Below are positions 44,444-54,503 of a stretch of 64,000 nucleotides of DNA, in pieces. This stretch comes from Actinoplanes teichomyceticus ATCC 31121 (lineage in GTDB: Bacteria; Actinomycetota; Actinomycetes; Mycobacteriales; Micromonosporaceae). Under the pieces are notes generated by a model that saw nothing but the letters and a program-made list of their open reading frames with translations, did no database searches and had not been told where the DNA came from. Within the stretch, counting starts at the first letter, position 1, and each line of letters begins with the position of its first letter. Location of the stretch: positions 7,051,001-7,115,000 of the forward strand of contig NZ_CP023865.1 of assembly GCF_003711105.1 (NCBI RefSeq), given 5' to 3'. Made by a program: the position numbers and the translations under genes.

Positions 44444-45043
44444 TCACTCGCCGTCGGCGAGGATGGCGTAGAGCTTGCGCTTCGTGTCGTTGAGGACCTC
44501 CAGCGCCTTCTCCCGCTGCTCCGGCGTGCCGGTGAAGCCGACCTGCTTGAGCGCGCTGAAGATGCCGACCGCGGCGTCGCGGAATTCCTGCACCTGGTTG
44601 AGCGTGTCGTCACCGAAGCGCGACCACGGCGGGTTCTGCGCGGCGGCCTCGGCCTCGGGGCGGCCGTCGGCGGTGAGGCGGTAGCTCTTGCGCCCGCCCT
44701 CGGCGGTGGCCTCGATCAGGCCCTCGTCCTCCAGCAGCTGGAGGGTGGGGTAGATCGAGCCGGGGCTGGGGCGCCAGATGCCGTTGGTGCGGGCGTCCAG
44801 CTCCTGGATCATCTCGTACCCGTGCATCGGGCGCTCCAGCAGCAGCGCCAGGACGGCGGGGCGGACGTTGAGCCGGCCACGGCCACCGCGCCGGCCGCCA
44901 CCGCGGCCACCGAACTCGCCCGGGCCGAAACCGCCCGGGCCGAAACCGCCGGAGCCGAAGCCGGGGCCGCCGAACGGGAAGCCGGGCGGGAAGCCGAAGC
45001 CCCGCATCCGGCGTCCGTGGTGCCCCTCGTGTGCGAACCTCAT
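44444..45043 (-). CDS. PadR-family transcriptional regulator
   Basis: 199 aa. After a ~60-residue Gly/Phe/Arg-rich N-terminus (GFGFPPGFPFGGPGFGSGGF) the PadR winged helix reads RPAVLALLLERPMHGYEMIQ, ELDARTNGIWRPSPGSIYPT, LQLLEDEGLIEATAEGGRKS. A helical C-terminal dimerisation part follows (FRDAAVGIFSALKQVGFTGT). Similar Gly-rich PadR proteins regulate small-molecule transporters. The ATG at 45043 has GGAGAAG before it. The divergent GNAT gene starts 84 bp away; the shared region contains a CGATATATCG palindrome. Confidence 0.93.
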   Translation of the reverse strand: MRFAHEGHHGRRMRGFGFPPGFPFGGPGFGSGGFGPGGFGPGEFGGRGGGRRGGRGRLNVRPAVLALLLERPMHGYEMIQELDARTNGIWRPSPGSIYPTLQLLEDEGLIEATAEGGRKSYRLTADGRPEAEAAAQNPPWSRFGDDTLNQVQEFRDAAVGIFSALKQVGFTGTPEQREKALEVLNDTKRKLYAILADGE

Positions 45044-45074
45044 GATCTTCTCCGTTCTGTCGTCGATAGTCAGA

Positions 45075-45084
45075 CGATATATCG
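45075..45084. promoter_or_regulatory. Candidate PadR operator
   Basis: CGATATATCG is a perfect 10-bp AT-rich palindrome in the 84-bp region between divergent padR and GNAT genes. ATAT-centred sites are typical for PadR proteins, which usually autoregulate. Confidence 0.5.
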
Positions 45085-45127
45085 GCAACGTGTCGCTAGC
45101 AAGGGTTTCTGAACTGGAGGGGTTGCC

Positions 45128-46006
45128 ATGCGTGTCGGGCGGCTCCCATCTGGCAATGTGGTAGCTGTGTTGACGGTGCCCATTCGCCATCTCGGTGAGC
45201 CGGAGCGCGCGGCTGTCGATCGGATCCTGGACGCCGACCCCTACGCGGGCGCCCAGATCGCCGAGCGCGTCGCCGCCCACGGCCTGAACTGGTGGCGCTC
45301 CGACGGGCGGATCTACGGATACGAGCCGCGCCGCCGGGTCGAGTCGATCATCTGGTCCGGGGCGCATCTGGTGCCGGTCGGCGCCACCCCGCCGGCCGTC
45401 GCCGCGTTCGCCGACCTGCTCGGCGCGGAGCCACGGATCTGTTCGTCGATCATCGGACGGGCCGAGGCGGTGCTGGATCTGTGGGACCGGCTGAGCGTGA
45501 CCTGGGGGCCCGCCCGTGACGTTCGCCCCAACCAGCCGCTGCTGGTCACCGACCGGACCCCGACGGTGCCGGCCGACCCCGAGGTGCGCCTGGTCCGGCC
45601 CAGCGAGGTGGATCAGCTGTTCCCGGCCGCGGTTGCGATGTACACCGAGGAGGTCGGGGTGTCGCCGCTGCAGGACGACGGCGGCCGGGGGTACCGCCGG
45701 CGCATCACCGAGCTGGTGAAGGGCAAGCGGGCGTACGCCAGGTTTCTCGGCGATCAGGTGATCTTCAAGGCCGAGTTGGCGATCATCACCCGGCGGACCA
45801 CGCAGGTGCAGGGCGTCTGGGTGCATCCGGAGCACCGTGGCCGGGGCATCGCGACCGCGGCGATGGCGGCGGTGGTGACCGACGCGCTGCGGCGGGTCGC
45901 GCCGACCGTGAGTCTCTACGTGAACGACTACAACGCGTCGGCGCGGCGCGTCTATCAGCGGTGCGGCTTCGTGTCGGCCGGCGCGTTCGCAACCGTGCTG
46001 TTCTGA
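45128..46006 (+). CDS. GNAT-family N-acetyltransferase with DUF4081 N-terminal domain
   Basis: 292 aa. N-terminal DUF4081-like domain (LGEPERAAVDRILDADPYAG; NGLNWWRSDGRIYGYEPRRR-type region) followed by GNAT: VQGVWVHPEHRGRGIATAAM (Q/RxxGxG/A acetyl-CoA loop) and SLYVNDYNASARRVYQRCGF. The acyl acceptor is unknown. Such genes are commonly found next to ispG in actinobacteria. GGAGGGG precedes the ATG by five bases. Confidence 0.9.
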   Translation: MRVGRLPSGNVVAVLTVPIRHLGEPERAAVDRILDADPYAGAQIAERVAAHGLNWWRSDGRIYGYEPRRRVESIIWSGAHLVPVGATPPAVAAFADLLGAEPRICSSIIGRAEAVLDLWDRLSVTWGPARDVRPNQPLLVTDRTPTVPADPEVRLVRPSEVDQLFPAAVAMYTEEVGVSPLQDDGGRGYRRRITELVKGKRAYARFLGDQVIFKAELAIITRRTTQVQGVWVHPEHRGRGIATAAMAAVVTDALRRVAPTVSLYVNDYNASARRVYQRCGFVSAGAFATVLF

Positions 46007-46071
46007 TCGGGCGACGCCTTCGCCGCGCCGGGCCCGCGGCCACACCCACGCTCGGGCCCCGGCCGCACGAC

Positions 46072-46320
46072 GGACGCCGAAGAGCCGCCCCGGCACAACG
46101 GACGCCACAGAGCCGCCTCGGCACGACGGACGCCGAAAGACCGCCCCGCACGACGGACGCCGAAAGACCGCCCCCGCACAACGGACGCCGAAGAACCGCC
46201 CCCGCACAACGGACGCCGAAGAACCGCCCCCGCACAACGGACGCCGAAGAACCGCCCCCGCACAACGGACGCCGAAGAACCGCCCCCGCACAACGGACGG
46301 CAAGAGCCGCCCGCGCACGC
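46072..46320. repeat. 28-bp tandem repeat, about nine copies
   Basis: Units GGACGCCGAAGAACCGCCCC + CGCACAAC start at 46072, 46100, 46128, 46155, 46183, 46211, 46239, 46267 and 46295; the central five are essentially identical and the edges diverge. It fills most of the convergent gap between the GNAT gene and ispG. No spacers, so not CRISPR. Confidence 0.9.
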
Positions 46321-46327
46321 CGGAAGA

Positions 46328-46366
46328 CGGAAGCCCGGGTACGCGCGAGGCGGCTCCGGGCTTCCG
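46328..46366 (-). terminator. ispG terminator-like hairpin
   Basis: CGGAAGCCCGG (46328-46338) and CCGGGCTTCCG (46356-46366) form a perfect 11-bp stem with a 17-nt loop, 21 nt beyond the ispG stop codon. Confidence 0.65.
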
Positions 46367-46387
46367 ATCAGCGATCCGGTACGACCG

Positions 46388-47560
46388 TCAGTGCACCGTC
46401 ACGGTCGGCCCGGGCAGCAGCTCGCGCAGCTCGTCCGGCAGCTCGGCGCCCATCTCGTCGGCGAGCCGCAGCGCCTCCTCCACCAGCGTCTCCACGATCA
46501 CCGACTCCGGCACGGTCTTGATCACCTTGCCCTTGACGAAGATCTGGCCCTTGCCGTTGCCGGACGCCACCCCGAGGTCGGCCTCGCGCGCCTCGCCCGG
46601 CCCGTTGACGACGCAGCCCATCACGGCCACCCGCAGCGGCACCGGGAAGCCGTCGAGCGCCGCGGTGACCTGCTCGGCCAGCGTGTAGACGTCGACCTGG
46701 GCACGGCCGCAGGACGGGCAGGAGACGATCTCCAGCCCGCGCTCGCGCAGGCCGAGCGACTCCAGGATCTGCTGACCGACCTTGATCTCCTCGACCGGCG
46801 GGGCGGAGAGCGAGACCCGGATGGTGTCGCCGATACCCTCGGCCAGCAGCGCGCCGAACGCCACGGCCGACTTGATCGTGCCCTGGAACGCCGGCCCGGC
46901 CTCGGTCACCCCGAGGTGCAGCGGGTACTCGCACTGCTCGGCGAGCTGCCGGTACGCCCGGATCATGACCACCGGGTCGTTGTGCTTGACCGAGATCTTG
47001 ATGTCCCGGAAGCCGTGCTCCTCGAACAGCGAGCACTCCCAGAGCGCGGACTCGACCAGCGCCTCGGCGGTGGCCTTGCCGTACTTCTCCAACAGCCGCT
47101 TGTCCAGCGAGCCGGCGTTGACGCCGATCCGGATCGGGACGCCCGCGTCGGAGGCCGCCCGGGCGATCTCCTTCACCTTGTCGTCGAACTGCCGGATGTT
47201 GCCGGGGTTGACCCGGACCGCGGCGCAGCCGGCGTCGATCGCGGCGAACACGTACTTCGGCTGGAAGTGGATGTCCGCGATCACCGGGATCTGCGACTTC
47301 TTGGCGATCGCGGGCAGCGCCTCGACGTCGTCCTGGGACGGCACCGCGACCCGGACGATCTGGCAGCCGGCCGCGGTCAGCTCGGCGATCTGCTGCAGGG
47401 TGGCGTTGACGTCGGCGGTGAGCGTGGTGGTCATCGACTGGACGCTGACCGGCGCGCCGCCACCGACGAGGACACCGCCGACGTTGATTTGCCGGCTCTG
47501 CCGACGCGGGGCCAGCGGCGGCGGGGGCACGGCCGGCATTCCGAGACTGATCGCGGTCAT
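46388..47560 (-). CDS. ispG: (E)-4-hydroxy-3-methylbut-2-enyl-diphosphate synthase
   Basis: 390 aa. A TIM-barrel N-terminal part with [20 protein letters not shown] and [18 protein letters not shown] precedes the 4Fe-4S ligands Cys281 and Cys284 (SCPSCGRA) and Cys316 with Glu323 ([10 protein letters not shown]). It catalyses the penultimate MEP-pathway step, reducing MEcPP to HMBPP. It is downstream of an M50 protease and dxr on the same strand, separated by 87 bp, in the usual actinobacterial cluster. Confidence 0.97.
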   Translation of the reverse strand: MTAISLGMPAVPPPPLAPRRQSRQINVGGVLVGGGAPVSVQSMTTTLTADVNATLQQIAELTAAGCQIVRVAVPSQDDVEALPAIAKKSQIPVIADIHFQPKYVFAAIDAGCAAVRVNPGNIRQFDDKVKEIARAASDAGVPIRIGVNAGSLDKRLLEKYGKATAEALVESALWECSLFEEHGFRDIKISVKHNDPVVMIRAYRQLAEQCEYPLHLGVTEAGPAFQGTIKSAVAFGALLAEGIGDTIRVSLSAPPVEEIKVGQQILESLGLRERGLEIVSCPSCGRAQVDVYTLAEQVTAALDGFPVPLRVAVMGCVVNGPGEAREADLGVASGNGKGQIFVKGKVIKTVPESVIVETLVEEALRLADEMGAELPDELRELLPGPTVTVH

Positions 47561-47647
47561 GGGGAGTTATTCACGACCTTCCATGTATTGCGGATGGGGC
47601 GAGATTGGGCGCATGGTCTCCACCGTCGTGAACAACCTTCACGTCAC

Positions 47648-48937
47648 TCACTTGAAGATCGTAATCGGGTTGATGATGTCGGCCGTCGCGGTCAGCAGCG
47701 TGAACGCCCCGCCGATCAGGATGACCGCGTAGGTGAGCGGCATCAGCTTGTAGTAGTCCACCCGCCCCGGGTCGGGTCGTCGCAGCCGCTGGTAGAGCCA
47801 GGAGCGAACCCGCTCGTACCAGGCGATGGCGATGTGCCCGCCGTCCAGCGGCAGCAGGGGCAGCAGGTTGAACAGACCGATGAAGACGTTCAGCGAGATG
47901 AAGATCTGCCAGAACACCTCCGGCACGCCCTTCTCGATCGCCTCGCCGCCGAGCCGGCTCGCGCCGATCACGCTGATCGGGGTGTCCGGGTCGCGCTCGT
48001 CCCCGGTGATCGAGTTCCACAGCGCCGGGATCTTCTCCGGGATCCGGGCCATCGCCTTGAACGAGTTCTCGACGAGGTACCACCCGTAGTGGCCGGCGGC
48101 CGGGACCGCGGCGGCCGGGCTGGACCTGATCACGTACGGCTGGTCGGTGTTCCAGCTGAGCCCGGCGACCGAGACGGTCGTGGTCGGGCCCTCCGGGTCG
48201 TCGAGCGGCGCCCGTTGGTCGCTGATCAGGTTCACCGTGGCGGTCCGGGTCTGCCCGTCCCGGACATACTCGAAGACCGTCTCGCCGGGCTTGGTCGCCC
48301 GGATGGTCCGGGTGAGCTCACCCCACGTGGCGACCGGGGTGGCGCCGACCTTGGTGATCCGGTCCCGGTCCTGCAGGCCGGCCGCCGCCGCCGGGGACTG
48401 GACCGCGCCGTTCACGCCCGGCACGCACTTCTCGTTCGCCGCCTGCTGCGCGGCCTTGTCCAGGGTCTTGAAGACCGACTGCAGCTGGTAACAGTCCCCC
48501 ACGCCGATGATCGCCGGAGCGTTGGCCTGGTCCTGCGCGGTCTGCGGGATCCCGGTGTTCGGCAGGCCCACCCAGACGGACATCACCCAGGCGCCGGCCA
48601 GGGCCAGCATGAAGTGGGTGATCGAGCCGGCCGACATCACGATCGTCCGTTTCCAGACCGGGAACCGCCACATCGCGCGGTGCTGGTCCTCCGGCGCCAC
48701 GTCGTCGTCCTGCGGCGTCATACCGACGATCTTGCAGAACCCGCCGAGCGGGATGGCCTTCAGGCCGTACTCCGTCTCGCCCCGGTGGAACGAGAAGATC
48801 GTCGGCCCGAAACCGACGAAGTACTTGGTCACCTTCATGCCCAGGCGCTTGCCAGTGATCATGTGGCCCAGCTCGTGCAGGCTCACCGAGATCAGGATGG
48901 TCAGCGCGAAAGCCGCCGCACCAAGCCAGAACAGCAT
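47648..48937 (-). CDS. M50 site-2 protease (RseP/Rip1-like)
   Basis: 429 aa. Zinc motif HELGH (His21-Glu22, His25) in the first membrane helix, a PDZ-like domain in the middle (AAAGLQDRDRITKVGATPVA), and the C-terminal LLPLLPLDGGHIAIAW with the third zinc ligand. These intramembrane proteases cleave anti-sigma factors or other membrane substrates; Rip1 of mycobacteria is the reference. An insertion of about 60 residues (GVGDCYQLQSVFKTLDKAAQ) lies before the PDZ domain. The ATG overlaps the dxr stop by one base (TGATG). Confidence 0.95.
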   Translation of the reverse strand: MLFWLGAAAFALTILISVSLHELGHMITGKRLGMKVTKYFVGFGPTIFSFHRGETEYGLKAIPLGGFCKIVGMTPQDDDVAPEDQHRAMWRFPVWKRTIVMSAGSITHFMLALAGAWVMSVWVGLPNTGIPQTAQDQANAPAIIGVGDCYQLQSVFKTLDKAAQQAANEKCVPGVNGAVQSPAAAAGLQDRDRITKVGATPVATWGELTRTIRATKPGETVFEYVRDGQTRTATVNLISDQRAPLDDPEGPTTTVSVAGLSWNTDQPYVIRSSPAAAVPAAGHYGWYLVENSFKAMARIPEKIPALWNSITGDERDPDTPISVIGASRLGGEAIEKGVPEVFWQIFISLNVFIGLFNLLPLLPLDGGHIAIAWYERVRSWLYQRLRRPDPGRVDYYKLMPLTYAVILIGGAFTLLTATADIINPITIFK

Positions 48938-50136
48938 CAGGCTCCTTCAGCCACAGTCGCGATCGTCCGCTGCGCTTGGGCGCGCGCCCAGGCCTCCGCG
49001 GCCAGCACGTCATCGACGGTACCCGGCTCCGCGAAATCCGGGGCCGCCGCAAGCACCCGCTCGAGGGTGTCGACGATGCCCAGAAACGGTAGCCGACCGG
49101 CGACGAACGCGGCTACACACTCCTCGTTGGCCGCGTTGAAGATGGCCGGCCGGCAGCGCCCGGTCCGGCCCGCCTCCTTGGCCAGCTCGACCGCCGGGAA
49201 CGCCTCGGCATCCAGCGGACGCAGCTCCCAGTTGTGCGCCATGGTCCAGTCCACCGCGGCGGCCGCCCGCGGCACCCGGTCCGGCCAGGCCAGGGCGAGC
49301 GCGATCGGCAGCCGCATGTCCGGCGGGCTGGCCTGGGCCAGCGTCGACCCGTCGGTGAACTCCACCAGCGAGTGCAGCACCGACTGCGGGTGGACCATCA
49401 CCTCGATGTCGTCGTACGGCACGCCGAACAGCTCGTGCGCCTCGATCACCTCGAGCGCCTTGTTCACCATCGTCGCCGAGTTGATCGTGACGACCGGTCC
49501 CATGTCCCAGGTCGGGTGCTTGAGCGCCTCCTCCGGGGTGACGTCGGTCAGCTCGGCGCGCCGCCGGTCCCGGAACGCGCCGCCGCTGGCGGTCAGCACC
49601 AGCCGGCGCACCTCGTCCGCACGCCCGCCGCGCAGGCACTGGGCCAGCGCCGAGTGCTCGGAGTCGACCGGGACGATCTGCCCGTCCTTGGCGATCCGCC
49701 GGACCAGCGGGCCGCCGGCGACCAGGGACTCCTTGTTCGCCAGGGCGAGGATGCGGCCGGACTCCAGCGCGGCCAGGGTGGGTGCCAGGCCGAGGCTGCC
49801 GACCACCCCGTTGAGCACCACGTCACAGGGCCAGCGGGCGAGCTCCGTCATCGCGTCCGGACCGGCCACGATCTTGGGGAGCTGGAAGTCGCCGGAGGAC
49901 CAGCCGCGCTTGCGCGCCTCGGCGTAGAAGGCCAGCTGCAGGTCCTGCACGGCCGAGGAGTACGCCACCCCCACCGCCTCGACCCGCAGCTCCAGCGCCT
50001 GCGCGGCGAGCAGCTCGATGTTGCCGCCGCCGGCGCCGAGCGCGACCACCCGGAACCGGTCCGGGTTGCGGCGCACTATGTCGATGGCCTGGGTTCCGAT
50101 GGATCCGGTGGAGCCGAGCAGGACGAGGTCACGCAT
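48937..50136 (-). CDS. dxr: 1-deoxy-D-xylulose-5-phosphate reductoisomerase
   Basis: 399 aa. NADPH motif [68 protein letters not shown] and [20 protein letters not shown] form the complete DXR signature. It makes MEP from DXP, the first committed isoprenoid step. Start ATG 50136 (MRDLVLLGS) fits the family; ATG 50145 is an alternative. It is the first gene of the dxr-protease-ispG unit. Confidence 0.97.
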   Translation of the reverse strand: MRDLVLLGSTGSIGTQAIDIVRRNPDRFRVVALGAGGGNIELLAAQALELRVEAVGVAYSSAVQDLQLAFYAEARKRGWSSGDFQLPKIVAGPDAMTELARWPCDVVLNGVVGSLGLAPTLAALESGRILALANKESLVAGGPLVRRIAKDGQIVPVDSEHSALAQCLRGGRADEVRRLVLTASGGAFRDRRRAELTDVTPEEALKHPTWDMGPVVTINSATMVNKALEVIEAHELFGVPYDDIEVMVHPQSVLHSLVEFTDGSTLAQASPPDMRLPIALALAWPDRVPRAAAAVDWTMAHNWELRPLDAEAFPAVELAKEAGRTGRCRPAIFNAANEECVAAFVAGRLPFLGIVDTLERVLAAAPDFAEPGTVDDVLAAEAWARAQAQRTIATVAEGA

Positions 50137-50236
50137 GCCGCCCATCTTCCCGGACGGGGTGCGAGCCGGCGAAGGCGGTCGCCGCACCTTCGCTGATCGT
50201 GGTGATCGACGGGCCGCCACGGGGTACGGGGGATCG

Positions 50237-51055
50237 GTGCGCATCAGAGTGTTCCGGTTGCTGCGCGGGCGTGACCTCGCCCTGCACGCCGCCGCGGTGA
50301 CCTTCTACAGCGGGATCGCGGTGGTTCCGGTGGCGTTGCTGGCGATCTGGCTGACCGGCCTGGCCGCCGGGGCCGACCGGGTCCGCCGGCTGACCGGCCG
50401 GACCATCGCGGCGCTGCCCGACGAGATCGGCGCGCCCCGGGCGCTGGCCGCGCTGATCGACGCCGGCCTGCACCTGACCCCGCTGCTCGCGCTGGCCAGC
50501 CTGCTCCCGGCCACCCTGTACGGCGAGGGCCTGCGCCGGGCGTTCGTCTCCATCCACCGGCGCGGCGAGTCCCTGGTCGGATGGCGCGGCCGGGTGCTCT
50601 GGCTGCCGCTGCTGGCCGCCGCCCCCGCGCTGCTGCTCGCCCTGTTCCTCGCCCTGCCCACCACCAGCCGGCTGTGGGTCCGCGGCGGCTGGTGGTCGGT
50701 GCTCGGTGTGGTGCTCTCCTTCCTCGCCGCCTGGCTGGTGCTCACCCCGGTGGTGATCTGGGTGTTCCGCTACATCGCGCCGGGCCGCCCGCGGTGGCTG
50801 CCGACCGTGCTGCTCGGCTCGTTCACCGCCGCCAACCTGTCCGGTTTCCTGCACGGTTTCGTGCTGTTCTGCGCGCTGCCGCTGGATCTGGGCGCGCCGT
50901 TCGGCGGCTTCGACGCGATCGGCGGGACGGTCACGGTGGGCCTGTGGCTGTACCTGTTCCACACGATCCTGCTGGTCGGTTTCGCGGTGACCCACGCCGT
51001 CGGGTCACCGGAACCGGACGGCACGCCGACGCCGGCCGGCACGAGCACGCGGTAG
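50237..51055 (+). CDS. YihY/BrkB-family membrane protein
   Basis: 272 aa, six membrane segments. [40 protein letters not shown] and [18 protein letters not shown] region ([20 protein letters not shown]) match YihY/virulence factor BrkB. Function unsettled; proposed roles include lipid or envelope transport. GTG 50237 has GGGGGAT a few bases upstream and gives the expected N-terminus. It diverges from dxr. Confidence 0.9.
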   Translation: MRIRVFRLLRGRDLALHAAAVTFYSGIAVVPVALLAIWLTGLAAGADRVRRLTGRTIAALPDEIGAPRALAALIDAGLHLTPLLALASLLPATLYGEGLRRAFVSIHRRGESLVGWRGRVLWLPLLAAAPALLLALFLALPTTSRLWVRGGWWSVLGVVLSFLAAWLVLTPVVIWVFRYIAPGRPRWLPTVLLGSFTAANLSGFLHGFVLFCALPLDLGAPFGGFDAIGGTVTVGLWLYLFHTILLVGFAVTHAVGSPEPDGTPTPAGTSTR

Positions 51056-51066
51056 CGTCGGTCCAC

Positions 51067-52641
51067 ATGACCTCCCTTCCCGGCCGCGCCGACGTGGTGA
51101 TCATCGGCGCCGGTCACAACGGCCTGGTCTCGGCGATCCTGCTGGCCCGCGCCGGACTCGACGTCGTCGTGCTGGAGGCGGACGCGGTGCTCGGCGGCGC
51201 CACCCGCACCGAGCATCCGTTCCGCAAAGTGCCCGGGCTGGGCCAGTCCACCGGCTCGTACCTGCTCGGCCTGATGCCGCCGGAGCTGCTGCGCACGCTG
51301 GGGGTGGATCTTCCGGTGCTGCGCCGGGATCCGCACTATTTCCTGCCCACGCCGGGACCGGCCGGCTCGCCGTACCTGCTGTTCGGCCGCGACCGGGAAG
51401 CCGTCCGGCAGCAGCTGGAGAAGTTCTTCTCGGCGCGCGACGCGGCCGCCGACGAGGCGCTGGCGGTGGAGATCGGCGCGCTGCGCGCCGATCTGGCCCC
51501 GGCGTGGCTGGCCGAGCCGGCCGGGGTCGAGGAGATCGCCGACCGGTACATCCGGCCGCAGCTGCAGAGCACGTTCCTCGACCTGGTGCGCGGCTCGGTC
51601 GCCGACTACCTGGCCCGGTTCGGGTTCCGCAGCGAGCTGCTGATGAGCATGTACGCGGTCACCGACGGGCTGTCCGGGCTGACCGCCGGTCCGGACGACC
51701 CGGGCACCGGACACAACTTCCTGGTGCACAACATGTGCCGGCTGCCCGGATCGGACGGCACCTGGCTGATCGCCGAGGGCGGGATGGGCACGGTCGCCCG
51801 GGTCTTCGCCGACGCGGCACGCTCGGCCGGCGCCCGGCTGTACACGCGCGCCGAAGTGACCGCGGTGACCGTGGCCGGCGGCGCGGCGACCGGCGTGGTG
51901 CTGGCCGACGGCCGGTCGGTCCAGGCCCGGGTGGTCCTCGGCAGCTGCGACCCGTACCGGCTGATGTCGCTGGTGCCGGCCGGGACGCTGCCCGCCGAGC
52001 TGACCGACCGGATGGCCGCGGTGCGGCGGACCGGCACCACCCTCAAGGTCAATCTCGCGCTGCGTGACCTGCCGCGGTTCAGCTGCCTGCCAGCCGGCGC
52101 GCCGTCGCCGTTCGGGTCGACGATCCACCTGCTGCCCGGCGCGGGCGAGTCACCGATGGGCGCGCTGCGGAGCATGTGGGCGCAGGTGCGGGCCGGGCGG
52201 CTGCCCGCCGAGCCGACCGTCGAGTGGTACCTGCACACCACGGTCGATCCGTCCCTGCGGGACCCGGCGGGCCACCACTCGTCCGCGCTGTTCGTGCAGT
52301 CGGTGCCGTACCAGCCGGTCGGCTCCTCCTGGGACGCGGAACTCCCCGGCTATGTCGACCGTCTGCTGGCGATCTGCGACCGCTACGCGCCGGGCACGTC
52401 CGAGCTGGTGGCCGACGTCTTCCCGCTCACCCCGCCGGGCATCGAGAAGCACTTCGGGATCACCGGCGGCCACATCCACCACGTCGACAACACGGTCGCC
52501 TTCGACCGGCGGATGCCGTACTTCACCGGCCTCGACGGGCTCTACGCGGGTTCGGCCGGCACCCACCCGGCCGGCAGCGTCATCGGCGCCGCCGGCCACA
52601 ACGCGGCCGTCCGGGTGCTGGCCGACCTCGGCGTCCGCTGA
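51067..52641 (+). CDS. FAD-dependent oxidoreductase (PYROXD2 / phytoene-desaturase-like)
   Basis: 524 aa. Dinucleotide-binding GAGHNGLVSAILLARAGLDV, then VLEADAVLGGATRT, EGGMGTVARVFADAARSAGA and a C-terminal FAD loop (GLYAGSAGTHPAGSVIGAAG) define the PYROXD2-like branch of the carotenoid-desaturase/amine-oxidase superfamily. Substrate unknown; no carotenoid genes are linked. Start 12 bp after the YihY stop. Confidence 0.9.
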   Translation: MTSLPGRADVVIIGAGHNGLVSAILLARAGLDVVVLEADAVLGGATRTEHPFRKVPGLGQSTGSYLLGLMPPELLRTLGVDLPVLRRDPHYFLPTPGPAGSPYLLFGRDREAVRQQLEKFFSARDAAADEALAVEIGALRADLAPAWLAEPAGVEEIADRYIRPQLQSTFLDLVRGSVADYLARFGFRSELLMSMYAVTDGLSGLTAGPDDPGTGHNFLVHNMCRLPGSDGTWLIAEGGMGTVARVFADAARSAGARLYTRAEVTAVTVAGGAATGVVLADGRSVQARVVLGSCDPYRLMSLVPAGTLPAELTDRMAAVRRTGTTLKVNLALRDLPRFSCLPAGAPSPFGSTIHLLPGAGESPMGALRSMWAQVRAGRLPAEPTVEWYLHTTVDPSLRDPAGHHSSALFVQSVPYQPVGSSWDAELPGYVDRLLAICDRYAPGTSELVADVFPLTPPGIEKHFGITGGHIHHVDNTVAFDRRMPYFTGLDGLYAGSAGTHPAGSVIGAAGHNAAVRVLADLGVR

Positions 52642-52813
52642 CCGGACACACCCCTTTCCGGTACGCCCGACCGGGGCGGCGTCCGCGGGCTCGCGCGGCC
52701 GGGGCGCCGGGGCGCGCCGCGGACCCGGAGTACCGCGGGCGCCGCGCGGGATCGCCACGGGACGTGGCTGCGAAGCCTGCGGACTCCGGCCCGTCGGGCG
52801 TACCGGGAAGGGT

Positions 52814-54379
52814 CTACCCGTTCTCGGTCTTGTTGGCGCGGATCTTGTGGCCGACGCCGGTCAGGCAACGGCCGCTGGGCAGGTCGAACTTCCAGCCGTG
52901 CAGCTGGCAGGTGAGCACGTCGCCGTCGAGGACGCCGAAGCGGGACAGGTCGGCCTTCAGGTGCGGGCAGCGGCGCTGCACGGTCCAGTCGCCGAACTGG
53001 ATGTCCTCGGCGTCGACGGCCTTCTCGTGCTCGTCGTACCAGCCTTCGGCGTACTGCAGGCGCTCCTCGGAGAGGCACTTGAAGAACGCGTAGACGAACT
53101 CGTTGTACTGCCCGATCCGGGCGGCGGAGAACCGGCAGGACAGGAACAGCGAGTTGACCCAGTCACCCTCGTCGATGTGGATCAGGTGCTCGATCAGCGC
53201 GCGGCCGGTCTTGAACCGGTAGCGGACCTTCTCGTCGGCGTAGGCCCGGACCTGCTTGCCCGGGAAGTCGACCACGATCGACTCGACGACCTCGCCGTCC
53301 GGGCCGAACGAGTCGGTCAGGTCGAAGCGGACCGGGCCGCCGACGCCGTTCGCCATGTAGATCGACTCTTCGAGCAGCGGCTCGATCCGCTTCTTCAGCT
53401 CGGCCAGCACGTCGATCTCCGGGTGCCGCCAGGACGCCTTCTCGGCGGCGATGATCGGGGCCTTGCGCTCCCGCATCTCCGCCAGGTGGGCGGCCTTGTT
53501 CGCGAAGAACTCCTCGACCGGCATCGGGTGGGTCGTGGTCTGCTTCGTGCCGCCCTCGGACAGCACGGTCACGCTGCCCGGCAGCTGCACGACCGCGTTG
53601 GTGCCGCCGACCTTGGCGTACTCGGCGAGGAACACCGACTGGTCCGGGAAGATGTTGCCCTCGTCACCGTGGATGTCGTTGAACTGCCAGAGCGAGTCGT
53701 CGAGGAAGCACGGCGGGCCGGCGATCGGGAAGACGTGGTCGGCCTTGAGGTCGTCGATGTAGCGCCAGGTGCGGTCGAACTGCCGCTCGCGCTTCTGCTT
53801 GCCGAACGCGGTCTTCGCGTTGTCCGGCAGCTCGTAGACCATCGGGTACCAGATCGCGCCGGAGAACTGCAGCATGTGCGCGTGCACGTGGCCCAGCTCG
53901 TTGAACCGGGTCAGGTCGGCCGGGCGGGCGTCGTTCTGGTTCAGCAGGCGGATGCCGTCGTACTCCACCCAGAGCGACGAGTCGCCGATCGGGCCGTCGG
54001 TCGGGCTGATCAGCGCCTGGATCATCACCTTGAGGCCGCCGTCGAGCTCGTGCACCTGGTCCGACCGGGTCCGCAGGAAGCTGGTGAAGCCCAGGGCGCG
54101 CAGCTCGTCCTCGAGCTGGCTGGTCGGGTACTCCGGCAGCAGGACGGTCGCCTTCTTGTTGACGAACCGCTTCAGGTGCTCCGCGTCGAAGTGGTCCCGG
54201 TGCAGATGGGAGACGTACAGGTAGTCGACGTTGCCCAGGGTCTCCCAGTCGAGCTGAGAGTTGTCCGGGAACGGGAACCAGGAGGCGAAGTACGCCGGGT
54301 TCACCCACGGATCGCACAGAATGCTGCCCGCGGCCGTGTCGATCCGCATGCTCGCATGGCCGGTGCCCGTGATCCGCAC
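52814..54379 (-). CDS. Metallo-beta-lactamase-fold / Rieske [2Fe-2S] fusion protein
   Basis: 521 aa. N-terminal metallo-beta-lactamase-like domain with the metal motif SHLHRDHFD (His58, His60, Asp62, His63) and IAGPPCFLDD; a middle ~180-residue region; and a C-terminal Rieske domain with cluster ligands Cys471, His473, Cys491 and His494 (CPH...CQLHGW). Both domains occur, in reverse order, in CMP-Neu5Ac hydroxylase (CMAH). No sialic acid genes are near, so the substrate is unknown. GTG 54379 has GAGGAG six bases upstream. Confidence 0.88.
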   Translation of the reverse strand: MRITGTGHASMRIDTAAGSILCDPWVNPAYFASWFPFPDNSQLDWETLGNVDYLYVSHLHRDHFDAEHLKRFVNKKATVLLPEYPTSQLEDELRALGFTSFLRTRSDQVHELDGGLKVMIQALISPTDGPIGDSSLWVEYDGIRLLNQNDARPADLTRFNELGHVHAHMLQFSGAIWYPMVYELPDNAKTAFGKQKRERQFDRTWRYIDDLKADHVFPIAGPPCFLDDSLWQFNDIHGDEGNIFPDQSVFLAEYAKVGGTNAVVQLPGSVTVLSEGGTKQTTTHPMPVEEFFANKAAHLAEMRERKAPIIAAEKASWRHPEIDVLAELKKRIEPLLEESIYMANGVGGPVRFDLTDSFGPDGEVVESIVVDFPGKQVRAYADEKVRYRFKTGRALIEHLIHIDEGDWVNSLFLSCRFSAARIGQYNEFVYAFFKCLSEERLQYAEGWYDEHEKAVDAEDIQFGDWTVQRRCPHLKADLSRFGVLDGDVLTCQLHGWKFDLPSGRCLTGVGHKIRANKTENG

Positions 54380-54503
54380 TTGTCGCTCCTCTGCTCGGCG
54401 GGTGTGTGACCGCATCGAAAGTACAGCCGGGTTGCCGGGTTCCGCCCGGCGACCCCGTGACAGACTGAATCCGTATCACCGATAAGCGACGAGGAGGACC
54501 GAC

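Noticed and set aside
46072..46320. CRISPR array from 28-bp repeats
   Set aside because: The units are directly head-to-tail with no unique spacers, and no cas genes are in the window.
46006..46330. Minus-strand extension of the PadR frame and related repeat-coded frames (RFFGVRCAGAV repeats)
   Set aside because: The open frame is produced by the 28-bp array and then runs antisense through the GNAT gene; the PadR start at 45043 has its own ribosome site.
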